Origin: Hofstenia miamia
Taxonomy: Eukaryota > Xenacoelomorpha > Acoela
Direction: 5' to 3'
Assembly: GCA_004352715.1 (NCBI GenBank)
Contig: SCFE01000088.1
Span: forward strand, 645,816-709,815
DNA: 64,000 bases
Under the pieces are notes generated by a model. The model was not told the DNA's origin. It did no database searches and saw nothing but the letters and a program-made list of their open reading frames with translations. Below, in pieces: positions 1 to 10,439 of this stretch (position 1 is the first letter of the stretch; each line of letters opens with the position of its first letter). The position numbers and the translations under genes were made by a program.

Positions 1-284
1 TTCGCAATTTAGAGCGTCTAGTTATTCTTTTGCCCAGATGTGTGATTGTGTCAAAATTTACTGAACCATATCCACAATATTCCCTTGTAGTTAGAAGATT
101 GAAGGCACAAACACGTGCGAAAATATTTGCACCTCAATACAGTTAGATACATGTTTCTACTGATTTATAATTTTAAAAATTGCGAATGTTCTCCATTATA
201 CATACAGGAGTGTGGCTGTTTACAATTAGTGGCATTAATAACTTACTGAAGATGTAATTTAAATTGTAGGATCTACTAAGCATT

Positions 285-843
285 TGCGCTAAGGTGTTAA
301 AATTATGTATTTTTCACAAAACAAGAAATCAATCGCATATGTTTGTAAACGTCCAAGCGGAAATGGTTATTTGTTTGATTGAAATTGATTACACCAATTT
401 GTTTAAAGCATTGTTTATCGAAATTTCATATTGTTTATAGTAAATTTATTTCAATCGTATAGGTTGCAATGGATAATAGTTGTAACGGTAGTAATATTAG
501 AAACGGTTATAAGCTATATTCCTTAATTTTACAATAAAGTGAAATTTTTACACATACAAGGTATGAACTGTGCTTTCCTTCTTTCAGTTTTCAATTTTTC
601 CTATGCGTATATTTTAGAGTAAAAAATGTTTTGCCCTGTTATATTTTACAGAAAATGAGAAATGCAACTAAGAACAACATTCTTGATGTGTCCATCATTA
701 ACATTTATTGTAATTGCAAAGGAATAAAAATTTAGCATTTGTACTAAATATACATAAACATTCAACTAAATATATAAACATTAAATAATTTCACACCCAT
801 GCATAACAGATTATTACAAAAACGATGTAATGCCATGATATCA
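285..843. repeat. first copy of 559-base direct duplicate
   Basis: This stretch is repeated almost exactly at 845-1402, with a single N (844) between the copies. I count fewer than about ten substitutions and one 1-base indel. Neither copy has a convincing ORF. Such a divergence fits two alleles of one locus left side by side at a contig join as well as a true tandem duplication. Confidence 0.9.
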
Positions 844-844
844 N

Positions 845-1402
845 TGCGCTAAGGTGTTAAAATTATGTATTTTTCACAAAACAAGAAATCAATCGCATAT
901 GTTTGTAAACGTCCAAGCGGAAATGGTTATTTGTTTGATTGAAATTGATTACACCAATTTGTTTAAAGCATTGTTTATCGAAATTTCATATTGTTTATAG
1001 TAAATTTATTTCAATCGTATAGGTTGCAATGGATAATAGTTGTAACGGTAGTAATATTAGAAACGGTTATAAGCTATATTCCTTAATTTTACAATAAATT
1101 GAAATTTTTACACATATAAGGTATGAACTGTGCTTTCCTTCTTTCAGTTTTCAATTTTCCTATGCGTATATTTTAGAGTAAAAAATGTTTTGCCGTGTTA
1201 TATTTTACAGAAAATGACAACTGCAACTAAGAACAACATTCTTGATGTGTCCATCATTAATATTTATTGTAATTGCAAAGGACTAAAAATTTAGCATTTG
1301 TACTAAATATACATAAACATTAAACTAAATATATAAACATTAAATAATTTCACACCCATGCATAACAGATTATTACAAAAACGATGTAATGCCATGATAT
1401 CA
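845..1402. repeat. second copy of 559-base direct duplicate
   Basis: Near-identical to 285-843 and starts directly after the single N at 844. It runs into unique sequence at 1403. See the first copy for interpretation; an assembly overlap that was not merged is the simplest explanation. Confidence 0.9.
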
Positions 1403-1464
1403 GAATTTACAAAGGACATTTCGATTGAGGAACATTAACGTAGTAAATAATACTGACGAGAGAA

Positions 1465-2636
1465 TAGGGATGGAAGTGGGGCGGGACAGGTCGGGGCAAA
1501 TATGAGGCAAATTTCTTTTAAAGTGGGCACCCATGGCGCAAGATTTCACTTGATTTGCAAAAACGGAGCCAAAAAATTTAGAGATTTTAAAGTAAGTTTT
1601 TGATACATCACTGTTGTCTATTTTATAATATTTGAATATAGTTGGAACTTAGTCTCATTTTGAAAGAATAATCATCATGCAATCATACTAGAAAGAATGC
1701 GAGTGCTACTACCCTACCCTTGCTTAAAAATATTCCGTAAAATATTGACCATATGAAATGATTTTTTAACTTTAAAATGTGTGGTGTCCATTTATACGAA
1801 CAAATGGTTTTCTCACACTTGCAAAATAATCTTCCAAGCCCATTTGCAATTTTGGAAATCACGGAGAGATTTATCCAACTGTTGGTAAACGCGTTTCAAC
1901 ATAATGTTGAAAATTTCTACTAAATTGCATTGCTAAGCATAAATTATTTGAAAATGTTTTTTGAAAATTCAGATTTTTAAAATATATTTAAATTTTTTCG
2001 AAATCTAATGTTCATGCAAATATAAAGTTTACAGTAAATGAGATCAACAGCGAACTTTAACTGTTTCTTAATATGTAAATAGATTTCCCAAACCCCATTG
2101 TGGTGAGCTGTGCACAGAGTTAGAGTTTGTGGAGCACGACTCAATGGTTCGCGGCTTAGGAGCGAAAATTAAATATCAGCCAGTAAGTTATCTTGTGGGA
2201 ACTTTAAATTGTGGACACCTTCATTAGTTTTTGAGTTTTTTCCATGATGGCGAAGGTTAAAGGATGTTTAAGGTTAAAGCGAATATGAAATTTCATTTTA
2301 CTTTCATGATTTTTTACTATGTTTAAAACATTATAGTTAGTAGATTTCTATTGATAGCAGTATATAGGTAAAATTTGAAAAATGATTTTGTATCTTCTAA
2401 GCAATTAATAAGAATGCAAATAATTGTAGTGGTAGTGTAGTGTTTTTTATTAATAAAATGGTCGTGAAACAAGTGTATGAAAATAGAATATAGTTTTTTG
2501 AGAAAGTTTTTTTTCAGTGGGGCAGTACATAAAAAAGCGTGTGCCAACATGAGCAAAGGTGAACAGGTGAATATGGGACAAGGTATAAAGTCTCTGAAGT
2601 GGGATGAGGCAAAAATCTGCCCCTCTTCCATCTCTG
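1465..2636. mobile_element. hAT-like DNA transposon, non-coding
   Basis: The left end reads TAGGGATGGAAGTGGGGC, and the reverse complement of the right end reads CAGAGATGGAAGAGGGGC, an imperfect terminal inverted repeat of about 18 bases. The flanking octamers cgagagaa and catgagaa match at 6 of 8 positions, as expected for an aged 8-base hAT target-site duplication. No transposase is readable inside, so this is a non-autonomous or decayed copy. The hAT assignment rests on TIR style and target-site length only. Confidence 0.55.
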
Positions 2637-4679
2637 CATGAGAATATATCGGAGTATGGTCTTTCTAGTATTACAGAAGCAATGTGTAGAGTTGATAATC
2701 TAGGGCATACTTTCCAATCTGCTTCAGCCAATTAGAGTTGATGTCTTTTTTTAAAACAAAGCTGTTTTTTTGCCGCAGAATGTCTCTTATTATTTTACTC
2801 AGCTCGTCACGTCAATTCTGAATTGGGATAAACATTCTATCTAGTGGGCTTCTTAATTATCAAGTAAATATAATGTTGAAAAACTCTGTACAGTTCAAGA
2901 TTAAATTTTAGCAGAAATGTATCCATATCACTTTAGTTTGCCTGCCCAATGCGCATCTAAACCATAAAATAGTTTTGGCCGGTGGGAGCTCCATAAGAAT
3001 GTTTTGATGTATACACAAGAACCAAAACTTAGTAAAAAGTTTTCTATTTTATCATCCTACTCTTACAAAAACCTATTCTTTAGTTTCAATTAATGTTGCA
3101 AATTGTCCCTTTTTCTCCGATTAAACCAAATATATCAGGACAGGACCAAACCATACAACTTATTATTTAAACTGTAAAAATGTGGACCGTTTTGACCACT
3201 TGATGAACACGCTAAAAAGGCAACCCTTAATTGTTTTGCTGTCAAGAAAAAAGCAGTTTGAGAAATATACATGTACATATAATTATTATGATTACAAGGG
3301 CGACTATTTTTTGAGCTAAATATTTAGCCGTTTACCGTAAAAATTATCAAAAACCAAAAAAAATGGACCAAATAATAAAATTAATACCGTTCACATTGAT
3401 TATGCTTTTGCTAAAACGTGTAATGAAGTGCTGTTTGTCAATAACAAAATATGTTTACGATTTTATACAGAAAAAAAGTCTTTGCTACAAGTTTGCGCAG
3501 ATGTCAAAAAATTTGTTAATGAATGGCACCAAGACATTTAAGCCATGGAGAAAAAATCCTTTTCACTTTGGCCTGAACAGGCTCGTACGTGAAGCAATTT
3601 CCGTGCTAACCTTTTCCATAACGGGAAGGCAAATTTTTGTTTCCAGAAATCCAAAGGGTTTGAGAATAACTTTGAGAGGGGCATTAATGAATATCGAATG
3701 TATTCGGATGTGGCATTTCCATCAGCTTCAGTATTTTCAGCAGTCCGAAAATCACCAAAAAATCTCCATTTTAGGTAGACACGGAATCATTGTTAGTTGA
3801 TGCAATAGCCAAATATGGTGTTTAAATCCATATTTTTATATCATGCGTCAAGTCACTTTTAAATTGCCCAACTAGTATGAAGGAAAAGTTCTTAAATAAA
3901 GTATCTAGGAATGTTGCTACCCTGCCATGAGCACTCTGTGATTAAGTCATCACTATGCTGTTATTCGCAATTCCTCTATATTAATGGCAATATATTTGAT
4001 TGAATAATTTGCATCTAATATTATTTGAGTAGGAGGCTTGAAACGTAATAATATTTAAAAGAAACGAATAGGACTGATTATTTGCATATACTACAGACCG
4101 GACAGCGGTCCGACTGGACCATTTCCAACTCTGGTTTCATGTATATAAACAAGCCAAGTAATTTTGGATATACATAAAGGATTTTGAAAAAACATATTTC
4201 CAAAATGCTGCAGGTGCATTTGTTCCAACCAATCAGAAACGATTTACTTTGAAATACTTTTGATATCAACCGTTGAAGTTTAAAAAACTATATTTGAGTA
4301 CAATCATAAGGAATGAGGAATTGCTTTCCTGTAAATGAAAATCGTGGGTTAGCTCATGAGTTGTAGAATCATAATGTGAACTAATGCAAAATATATACTT
4401 TGTAGGTGATATTAAAACTGCAAATAATTATTACGGTTGGAAATCTACAAGTTTTAAATAAAATAGTATGGCTGTTAGGGGAACAATAGCAACGTTGTAC
4501 TTTAATTACATCACTCAAATACCAACCTGCTCCACTCTCCCCTATTCGACAAATTATTCCAGTCTCTAAATTATTGATTTTGTTGAATTTTTCATACATG
4601 TTCTCTATTTTTTCTAGTTCTTTTGTTGCTGTTAAAGTAACATCCTGATTTTCTGACTAAATTATGCCGGTTAACAACA
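2637..4679. other. no supportable gene
   Basis: AT-rich sequence with short ORFs of no recognisable family. Around 3390-3790 (+) three consecutive open stretches in one frame, separated by single stops, look faintly protein-like, but I cannot assign them; an old decayed coding fragment is possible. Confidence 0.4.
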
Positions 4680-4837
4680 GGCTAAGGTGATGCAAATGCG
4701 GGTCGCAAGTTGGGCTGGTCCAGGCCGGTTTTTGAAAAACTACATGGGCTGTGATCTGTCCAGGGAAAATTTATAAGATGTGTGCTTTAGGATGGACCGC
4801 GTTGGGTTATAGTAATAGCGGCTGACTTCCATCCCTG
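4680..4837 (-). mobile_element. isolated hAT-like transposon end
   Basis: A GC-richer patch ends in CTTCCATCCCTG, whose reverse complement CAGGGATGGAAG is the same terminal sequence as the hAT-like element at 1465-2636. No partner end was found nearby, so I read this as a truncated relative just upstream of the transporter gene. Confidence 0.35.
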
Positions 4838-5004
4838 AGCTGACCTAACCGTGGACAATAATTTTTTTTCACTATATTCAGAGGTTAATTCGAATTGAAC
4901 AAAGATAAACACTTTCAAAGCAATAAAATCGATATTTGAATTAAACGGATGTTAGCGTTTAAATATACAGGTCGTTGCAGTTCCTGGTAGTTGAATTAAA
5001 AACA

Positions 5005-6249
5005 ATGACAAGCAATAACGATTTACGAAATGTGTATGATTCGATTCATTGGTGGGAAGCGTTTTTCAACGTCTTCAAAAGCCCCATCGGCACCGGTATT
5101 TTGACTCTGCCAGAGGCCTTTTTAACCGCTGGAATGGTTTCAGGCTCGATTGGTCTCGTCTTTGTTGCAACAGTCTGTATACTTTCTTTGAACTTATTGC
5201 TCGATGCCAACAAATGGGCATGCAAAAAACTGGAGGTTTCTGCCTTAAGCTATGGAGATTTGGTGGAGTTTGCATTTTCAGAAAATAGCGTTTTCCGAAG
5301 AATTTCACATTTAGGAAAGTTTGTTGCAAATCTCATTATTTTTATGTTCCAGTTTCTGGTATGTTGCGCTTACATTAGAATCACAGCTGAAACATTTAAT
5401 GATTTTATTGTAAGTGTTTTCGGAACGACTGCAAAAATTCCCTTTTGGACTCTCATTTTGTTAATGGAGCTACCGTTTGGAGCGATCGCTGTTGTAAGAA
5501 ATATGAGAATTGTGTCCGTATTTTCTGGCATGGCTTTACTGTTATTAGCTATTTGCCTCCTAAGTATTTTTACTGAAATAACCACTAATTTACATTCGCC
5601 AAAAGGCCTTCCTCTTTACACAAACTTCTGGATGACTGCGCTTCTCATAGGCAGAGTAATTTATTCTATGGAGAGCATTGCCACAATTCTTCCTATTGAG
5701 AACAAAATGAAACGTCCAGAACACTTTCGTATGGTTTTGAACGTTTCATTCATATTAATTACTTTCATCTACCTTGCTTTCGCACTAATTGGGTTCATTA
5801 AGTACAGATTCAAAGTCGCAGACGTCGTTACTGTTAAACTACCACATAATTTGTTTTTTATAATGATTCGAGGTTTATTTGGTGTAACGATTTTATTGAC
5901 CTACTCAATTCAATTTTATGCGGTTATTATGGTAATGACCCCTGTCATAGTCAAGTATGTGAACGGTAATAACGCCCTGTATGTTGCAAGTTTCATAACA
6001 GCGACTGTTCAGGTAGTTGTCGCTGGACTGCTGCCAAATATAGGTCTTGCTCTTTCTTTTATTGGAGGTAGTTGCGGGGCTGTAATGTATGTTATATTTC
6101 CACCTCTAGTAGCTTTTTTAATGAAGCTAAGTGATGCAAGCTCATCCACATTAGGTAAAATTTTCTACCTAAGTTATTGTGGTATCATTTTTGTTTTTGG
6201 ATGCTTTATAACATATTTTTCTACATATGTCGCAGTTGCTGAATTCTAA
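5005..6249 (+). CDS. SLC36-type proton-coupled amino-acid transporter
   Basis: A 414-residue, intronless protein of the amino acid/auxin permease superfamily (Aa_trans), closest in pattern to SLC36/PAT carriers, which move small neutral amino acids with protons across lysosomal or plasma membranes. The N-terminal signature FKSPIGTGILTLPEAF (about residues 24-39) is the family's first helix, with the broken GTGIL segment that lines the substrate site. Eleven hydrophobic segments can be counted, ending in a helix at the C-terminus (FYLSYCGIIFVFGCFITYF). The protein is a little shorter than human SLC36A1 (476 aa), mostly because the N-terminal tail is short. The ATG at 5005 (context aaacaATGa) is the first in frame. 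An AG acceptor-like site (gttgcag) ends at 4980, 24 bases upstream, so a 5' UTR exon or a trans-spliced leader is likely. Substrate cannot be told from sequence. Confidence 0.9.
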   Translation: MTSNNDLRNVYDSIHWWEAFFNVFKSPIGTGILTLPEAFLTAGMVSGSIGLVFVATVCILSLNLLLDANKWACKKLEVSALSYGDLVEFAFSENSVFRRISHLGKFVANLIIFMFQFLVCCAYIRITAETFNDFIVSVFGTTAKIPFWTLILLMELPFGAIAVVRNMRIVSVFSGMALLLLAICLLSIFTEITTNLHSPKGLPLYTNFWMTALLIGRVIYSMESIATILPIENKMKRPEHFRMVLNVSFILITFIYLAFALIGFIKYRFKVADVVTVKLPHNLFFIMIRGLFGVTILLTYSIQFYAVIMVMTPVIVKYVNGNNALYVASFITATVQVVVAGLLPNIGLALSFIGGSCGAVMYVIFPPLVAFLMKLSDASSSTLGKIFYLSYCGIIFVFGCFITYFSTYVAVAEF

Positions 6250-6908
6250 CCAAAATTTGGGACTGGGAAAGTGTTTTGAAAGTAGAATTCAAGGTATTTG
6301 TATAGATTAATAATTCAATATTTTGTATTGTTTGTCTTCCAAATTTGGTAAAATCGCTTGATAAACATGGCCATTTTGAATAATATCTTGACCATGAATA
6401 ATAAATATAAGATTAATCCACACTATAAATACAAATATACATACAGAGGCTCTAAACATATGTATATTCGCGCTAAATACTATGTAAAATTAAATTTGTG
6501 CAATACTATAGCGCGAATTTTTAATGTCCTCTCATAATTTGATCGAATTTTGGTTTTGAACAAACAACAAGCTATGGATCAGTTTTTAAAAGGGCTTAGT
6601 AATGATATTTAGGATGCCATGCGTGTTTAGACAATTTTGCACTTTTTTTTCAAAAAGTAAAAAATATGGATATTCGCATACTGCATTTTAAGAAATATTT
6701 ATATTTGCACTAAGTATTAAAGTATTGACATGAGTAATGTATGTATATGAAAATTTGGTTTTAATAAATCAATTATCATTAATAAACAAGATATAACTGA
6801 AATGGAATTTGGTGTTCTATAGTAATTTTCAATTATTAAATTTTAGATTATCCAATGCTTTGCTCGTATCACGGCCATTTTAATAGATGGCAGTACTCGT
6901 ATACAATT
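6250..6908. other. transporter 3' flank, no gene
   Basis: AT-rich 3' flank of the transporter gene. Apart from the AATAAA near 6400 I see no gene or repeat. Confidence 0.5.
6400..6405 (+). terminator. polyadenylation signal AATAAA
   Basis: AATAAA lies about 150 bases after the transporter stop codon and is the first canonical signal downstream; the likely mRNA 3' end is shortly after it. Confidence 0.5.
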
Positions 6909-7340
6909 CTTATAAGATAAGATAAGATAAGAGATTCTATATTCAGATAAATTTTTACAATTCAATAACTGATAATTTATCTGAATAGCGTCATAAATTA
7001 GAAAAAAGTAACCAATCTAAAAATCAACATACATTACAAAAAGTAACAATTCTTACAGGCTATGGATGAATTACTTTATATTGCTATTTTAATGACGAGT
7101 TATCGTATAGTCATTGTTGTAAAATTTAAATCCTAACCATGATGTACCTAAAATATATTTTTGCTTAAGGAAGATTTTTAAACGCTTTTTAAAAGGTTTC
7201 AATTTTTCAATGCTTTTAATTTCTTTAGGTAGCGAATTCCAGGTTCGAATTGCGACATTAATGAAATACATAAATTTTGCATCAAATGATACCCGGTGTA
7301 GGTGAAAGCTTGGATAAAATCGAGTTAATGCTTGTCTTGA
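6909..7340 (-). mobile_element. 3' end of a non-LTR retrotransposon
   Basis: On the minus strand an open stretch from 7340 to 7089 carries the hallmark C-terminus of jockey/CR1-like reverse transcriptase ORFs, with AIRTWNSLPKEI followed by a basic FKKRLKIFLKQ tail. Downstream come a 13-base-stem hairpin (arms near 6940-6952 and 6975-6987) and a short (TCTTA)n array near 6912-6932. Hairpins and microsatellite tails are typical 3' ends of such LINEs. Only the extreme 3' part is present, as expected of a 5'-truncated insertion. Confidence 0.7.
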
Positions 7341-7453
7341 CTACACTATATATATAAACAATGTTGGGTGAATGGAATAAATTTCCATCTTAACTACACA
7401 ATTTAATCGGGCCGATTAAGTAGGGTCGATGAAATCGTGTAGTTAAGACAGGC
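7332..7453. repeat. hairpin-forming repeat, possible MITE
   Basis: The motif TGTCTTGACTACAC near 7333 recurs inverted near 7438 as GTGTAGTTAAGACA. A second, internal arm TCTTAACTACACAATTT (about 7389-7405) pairs with AAATCGTGTAGTTAAGA at 7432-7448 with one mismatch. The whole could be a small foldback transposon of about 120 bases, with its left end touching the LINE fragment. Confidence 0.45.
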
Positions 7454-8639
7454 CTTTATTTATATACATGTATATAGTTATAAAGATATTAACTACATAC
7501 TGTAGGTTTTCACATGGATTTAAGCTTATGCCTACATTTAATATTAGAGGGATAGATATGCATCCAAGTGTCGAATGGCAAGTAATCTAACAATTATATT
7601 ACAAAATAATGTACATAATTTTACAATATCCTTTGTTTTTGAAAAAAATCTTTTATCAGCAAGTTGTATTTCCAGCAGAGCATTGTTTAACAACTACAAA
7701 GCTAGGAAATGCAAAATTTATTGCTACCGTCGACATTTCATTTGCAATAACAAATAACTGTAAGGAATGGATTACAACTCAATAAAATGGTGGAATTGAT
7801 GTTGCATACACTGAATGCAAGAGCACAACATGGCATTGACCACGAAATGATATTAATATTGTGTGCTTGAATATTGTTTGTATTTGCATGTAATTTAGTG
7901 ACATGCAGAACGCTTGTTGTGATACAAGATGAAAACTTTCACATTTGCAAACAATACATTCATTGTAAATTCTTATTTTATTGAATATCAAAATTTGACA
8001 ATTGTTCGGGTTTCTTTGTTCTCATTGTAAAAATGCAAACGCAAATGTCTGATTCGATTGTGGTGAAGACACGATAACGCAGTAGAAGCGCTGCTAGTAA
8101 AACTACTACTCTTGCATGGGTTATGAGTCTGCTAGTAAAACTACTACTCTTGCATGGGTTATGAGTCTCATTGGACAAATATGTAAAAGATAACTCTTTC
8201 TTCTGGTCAAGAGCCAGCGTTTGCTGTGCTTGTCTGAAAGAGCTTTGCTGTGTCCCAGCGGTATTTAGATAACAGCAGGTGCTCATGAAATTACCAACGA
8301 TTAGTAGCTTTGGTTGGGCAAAGCGGTGAGAGACTCCAATTTCAACGTAGAAGTTCGGTCTTTGACTTCACAATGGTGGTCAAACTCAACACAAATCCGA
8401 CCTTAGTTTTCGTAACTCTAGGGGTTAAGATCTCGAACCGGATCATTATCCAGCCTTTCGATTGCCATGCTGAATCTTTTCCACAGAATCCTTCTTCTTC
8501 TGACCCTTACTCAAAGGGGCTAATCTTTTTACTAGCTTATGTTGATGACAATATTTCCATCATTTTTCTTCTTAGTTTCTATAATACAACAGTTGTATAT
8601 GTGATTAGAATTTCATATTACTAAAATCAATTTAAGTTT
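7454..8639. other. no gene; possible LTR sequence
   Basis: Holds the 38-base tandem duplication at 8091-8166. Because a Ty3/gypsy pol relic ends near 8640 on the minus strand, part of 7980-8640 could be its 3' LTR, but no second LTR copy is in the window to prove it. Confidence 0.3.
8091..8166. repeat. 38-base tandem duplication, two copies
   Basis: The unit beginning CTGCTAGTAAAACTACTACT is repeated twice head to tail with no differences that I can see, so it is recent. It lies in otherwise non-coding sequence. Confidence 0.85.
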
Positions 8640-9560
8640 GGCAAGCACACTACTACATGTTTAGTGATATCTCTATTGACCTCCTAAGATACTAATATTT
8701 TTTTTACAACAAAAACAATAAAACTTTTTATAGTAAGTCCAAACTAGAAAAGGACCATAGTGATCAGGAGCCCTTCTTTCCCTTACTGGATATGATTCTG
8801 AGTTAGAATCTTGTCCTCTTACACTCGAATTTGGCTCCCGTGGAACCCAGATGGGCTGATAATGGGCATTTCTGTTCAGTTGTTTGATAATTCCACTTAT
8901 TGACATAGTGGGAAATCCTCTTCTAATTCTTCTTGCAAGGCTAGTTCCTCATTCATTGGAGTGGGATCACTAATAGTCAAAGGTTCTTGATATGGCTTTA
9001 GCTTATTTACATGTACAATTAACATTTTTTTCTTAGGGAACTTCAAATTTTTTATTTGAATAGTTACGTCACTGAATTATTTTTATAACTTAATTAGGAC
9101 CTGTGTAAAGCTGACTTAATTTCTTGACTAACCCAGGTTTTATATCTGAATGATACAACCATACTTTGTCCCCTATTTTAAATTCTTGAAATCAAACGTT
9201 TTTATAATAAAAATCTCTTGTGGTAGACCCGTTTTTTCTATCCTATACTTTTGCGTAATACTTTTGTTTATAGTAATAAGATCTAAGATATACTGATGAA
9301 TATTCTCATATCATAACTGTATTTTGCTCCTCTGATTCAGAAAGTAATAATTAAACTGGTACTCTTGCTTTACATCCTAACATTGTCTGAAATGGAGAAA
9401 ATCCCATCGTTTGATGTTGGTTAGTATTATAGGCAAAACATGCGTTTTCTAAGTGTGTGCCTCAATCACTTTGATCGTTCTCAACATATTTGGATATTAT
9501 ATTAGAGTTTGATTCCACATTTCCGTTTTTCCATTGAATTGAGAATGAAAGGTAGTGTTC
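8640..9560 (-). pseudogene. Ty3/gypsy retrotransposon integrase C-terminus, decayed
   Basis: Reading the minus strand from 9560 to 8640 across several frameshifts and stops gives the end of an LTR-retrotransposon pol protein. Recognisable pieces are HQTMGFSPFQTMLGC (the integrase region where family members read TP...LMFG), a GPY/F-like patch reading PGLVKKLSQLYTGP when one tolerates breaks, then LIVHVNKLKPYQEP, and an arginine/acid-rich tail ending RRAPDHYGPF. The order fits a Ty3/gypsy integrase C-terminal half. The upstream part is cut off at 9560 by the next repeat. Confidence 0.6.
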
Positions 9561-9965
9561 GGCGGCCTTGGCTTAGCTGTTAGCTGGCTATAGCCGCAGC
9601 CAATGGCCATCTGCAGCCAAACATTTTGTTGTACAGACAAAATAATGGCTAAGATTCCTTTCTGAACATTATGATGAACAATTTATTTCCATGAATTTTA
9701 TTTGTATTTTTGTTTTTAAAAACTTAGTCAATTTGGCCATTTTCCTTAATTATTCGAACTATGAACATGTTTTGATCTTTCCATTGAAAATTGCAGCATT
9801 TCCCTTAGTAGTAAAAACAAAAAAGCACAGCTAACGTCTCGCTACAGCTAAAGCATTATGGGCAAAGGCCAAGCTAGGGCCAAAGACTTACAGCCAAAGA
9901 CCGGCTAAGGTGAAAATTTATTTTGAATGGACAGCTACGGCCAAGAAAACTGCTTTGGCCACAGA
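9561..9965. repeat. GGCCAA-rich repeat of unknown class
   Basis: A compositionally distinct block with many short GGCTA, AGCC and GGCCAA words in both orientations near its two ends (around 9562-9620 and 9830-9965) and an AT-rich middle. It abruptly interrupts the gypsy relic, so I infer an inserted non-autonomous DNA element, but I could not define exact inverted repeats or a target duplication. Confidence 0.35.
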
Positions 9966-10005
9966 ATACTAATAACTAGATTAATCAAAAAACAAAATTA
10001 TTTGT

Positions 10006-10421
10006 TAATCAACGTTTAATAACATAACCATCAAATAATGAACACAAGTACAAATGAGTTTCAAAAAAAGCGCATGTTAAAACCAATATCAAGAGGCTTT
10101 GTTTTCTACAGGAATATATGAGGCAACTTCCAATTCATCAGTTAATTCCACAATGCCAACATTAAAACCATCTTAAACTTGATTTAAAATCACAGCATCT
10201 TTAGGCTAGAAACGAATGTGATTGGCAATCATTTACTTCAATAACTACCGACACATGCAACCCCTTTTTAGCCAAATATGTCTTCTCTACTTCTTTTCTC
10301 ATCAGAAAACCACTGAATATTATCCGCGATCAATTGTAGATTAGCACAACCTGAACAAGTCGCAATGACAACACCTTCGACATAAACCTGTCTAGAAATT
10401 ACAACAAAGTAAAGATTTCGT
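10006..10421 (-). pseudogene. DNL-type zinc finger (DNLZ/Zim17) exon, copy A
   Basis: The minus strand reads [20 protein letters not shown] followed by [13 protein letters not shown]. This matches the C-terminal zinc-binding half of DNLZ/Tim15/Zim17, the mitochondrial Hsp70 escort protein, whose family pattern is GVV-TCPGC-N-H-LIADNL-WF. After REDI the frame shifts by one base and continues [16 protein letters not shown], again fitting the family (EILA-KG). A 3'-splice-like TTTCTAG precedes the domain near 10394, and ATTAAA lies just before the 3' end near 10014. The first CxxC of the domain is missing, as if only the last exon is present. It sits directly behind the retroelement ORF, as its 3' tail. 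Confidence 0.75.
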
Positions 10422-10439
10422 CCATGCGTTTTTGTTTAT

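Noticed and set aside
3363-3800. 145-codon plus-strand open frame
   Set aside because: Composition looks like a shadow; a neighbouring frame is more protein-like but is broken by stops, and no family could be named.
4975-5004. Extending the transporter upstream of the ATG at 5005
   Set aside because: The extension begins at a TTG and crosses the acceptor-like AG; ATG 5005 has good context.
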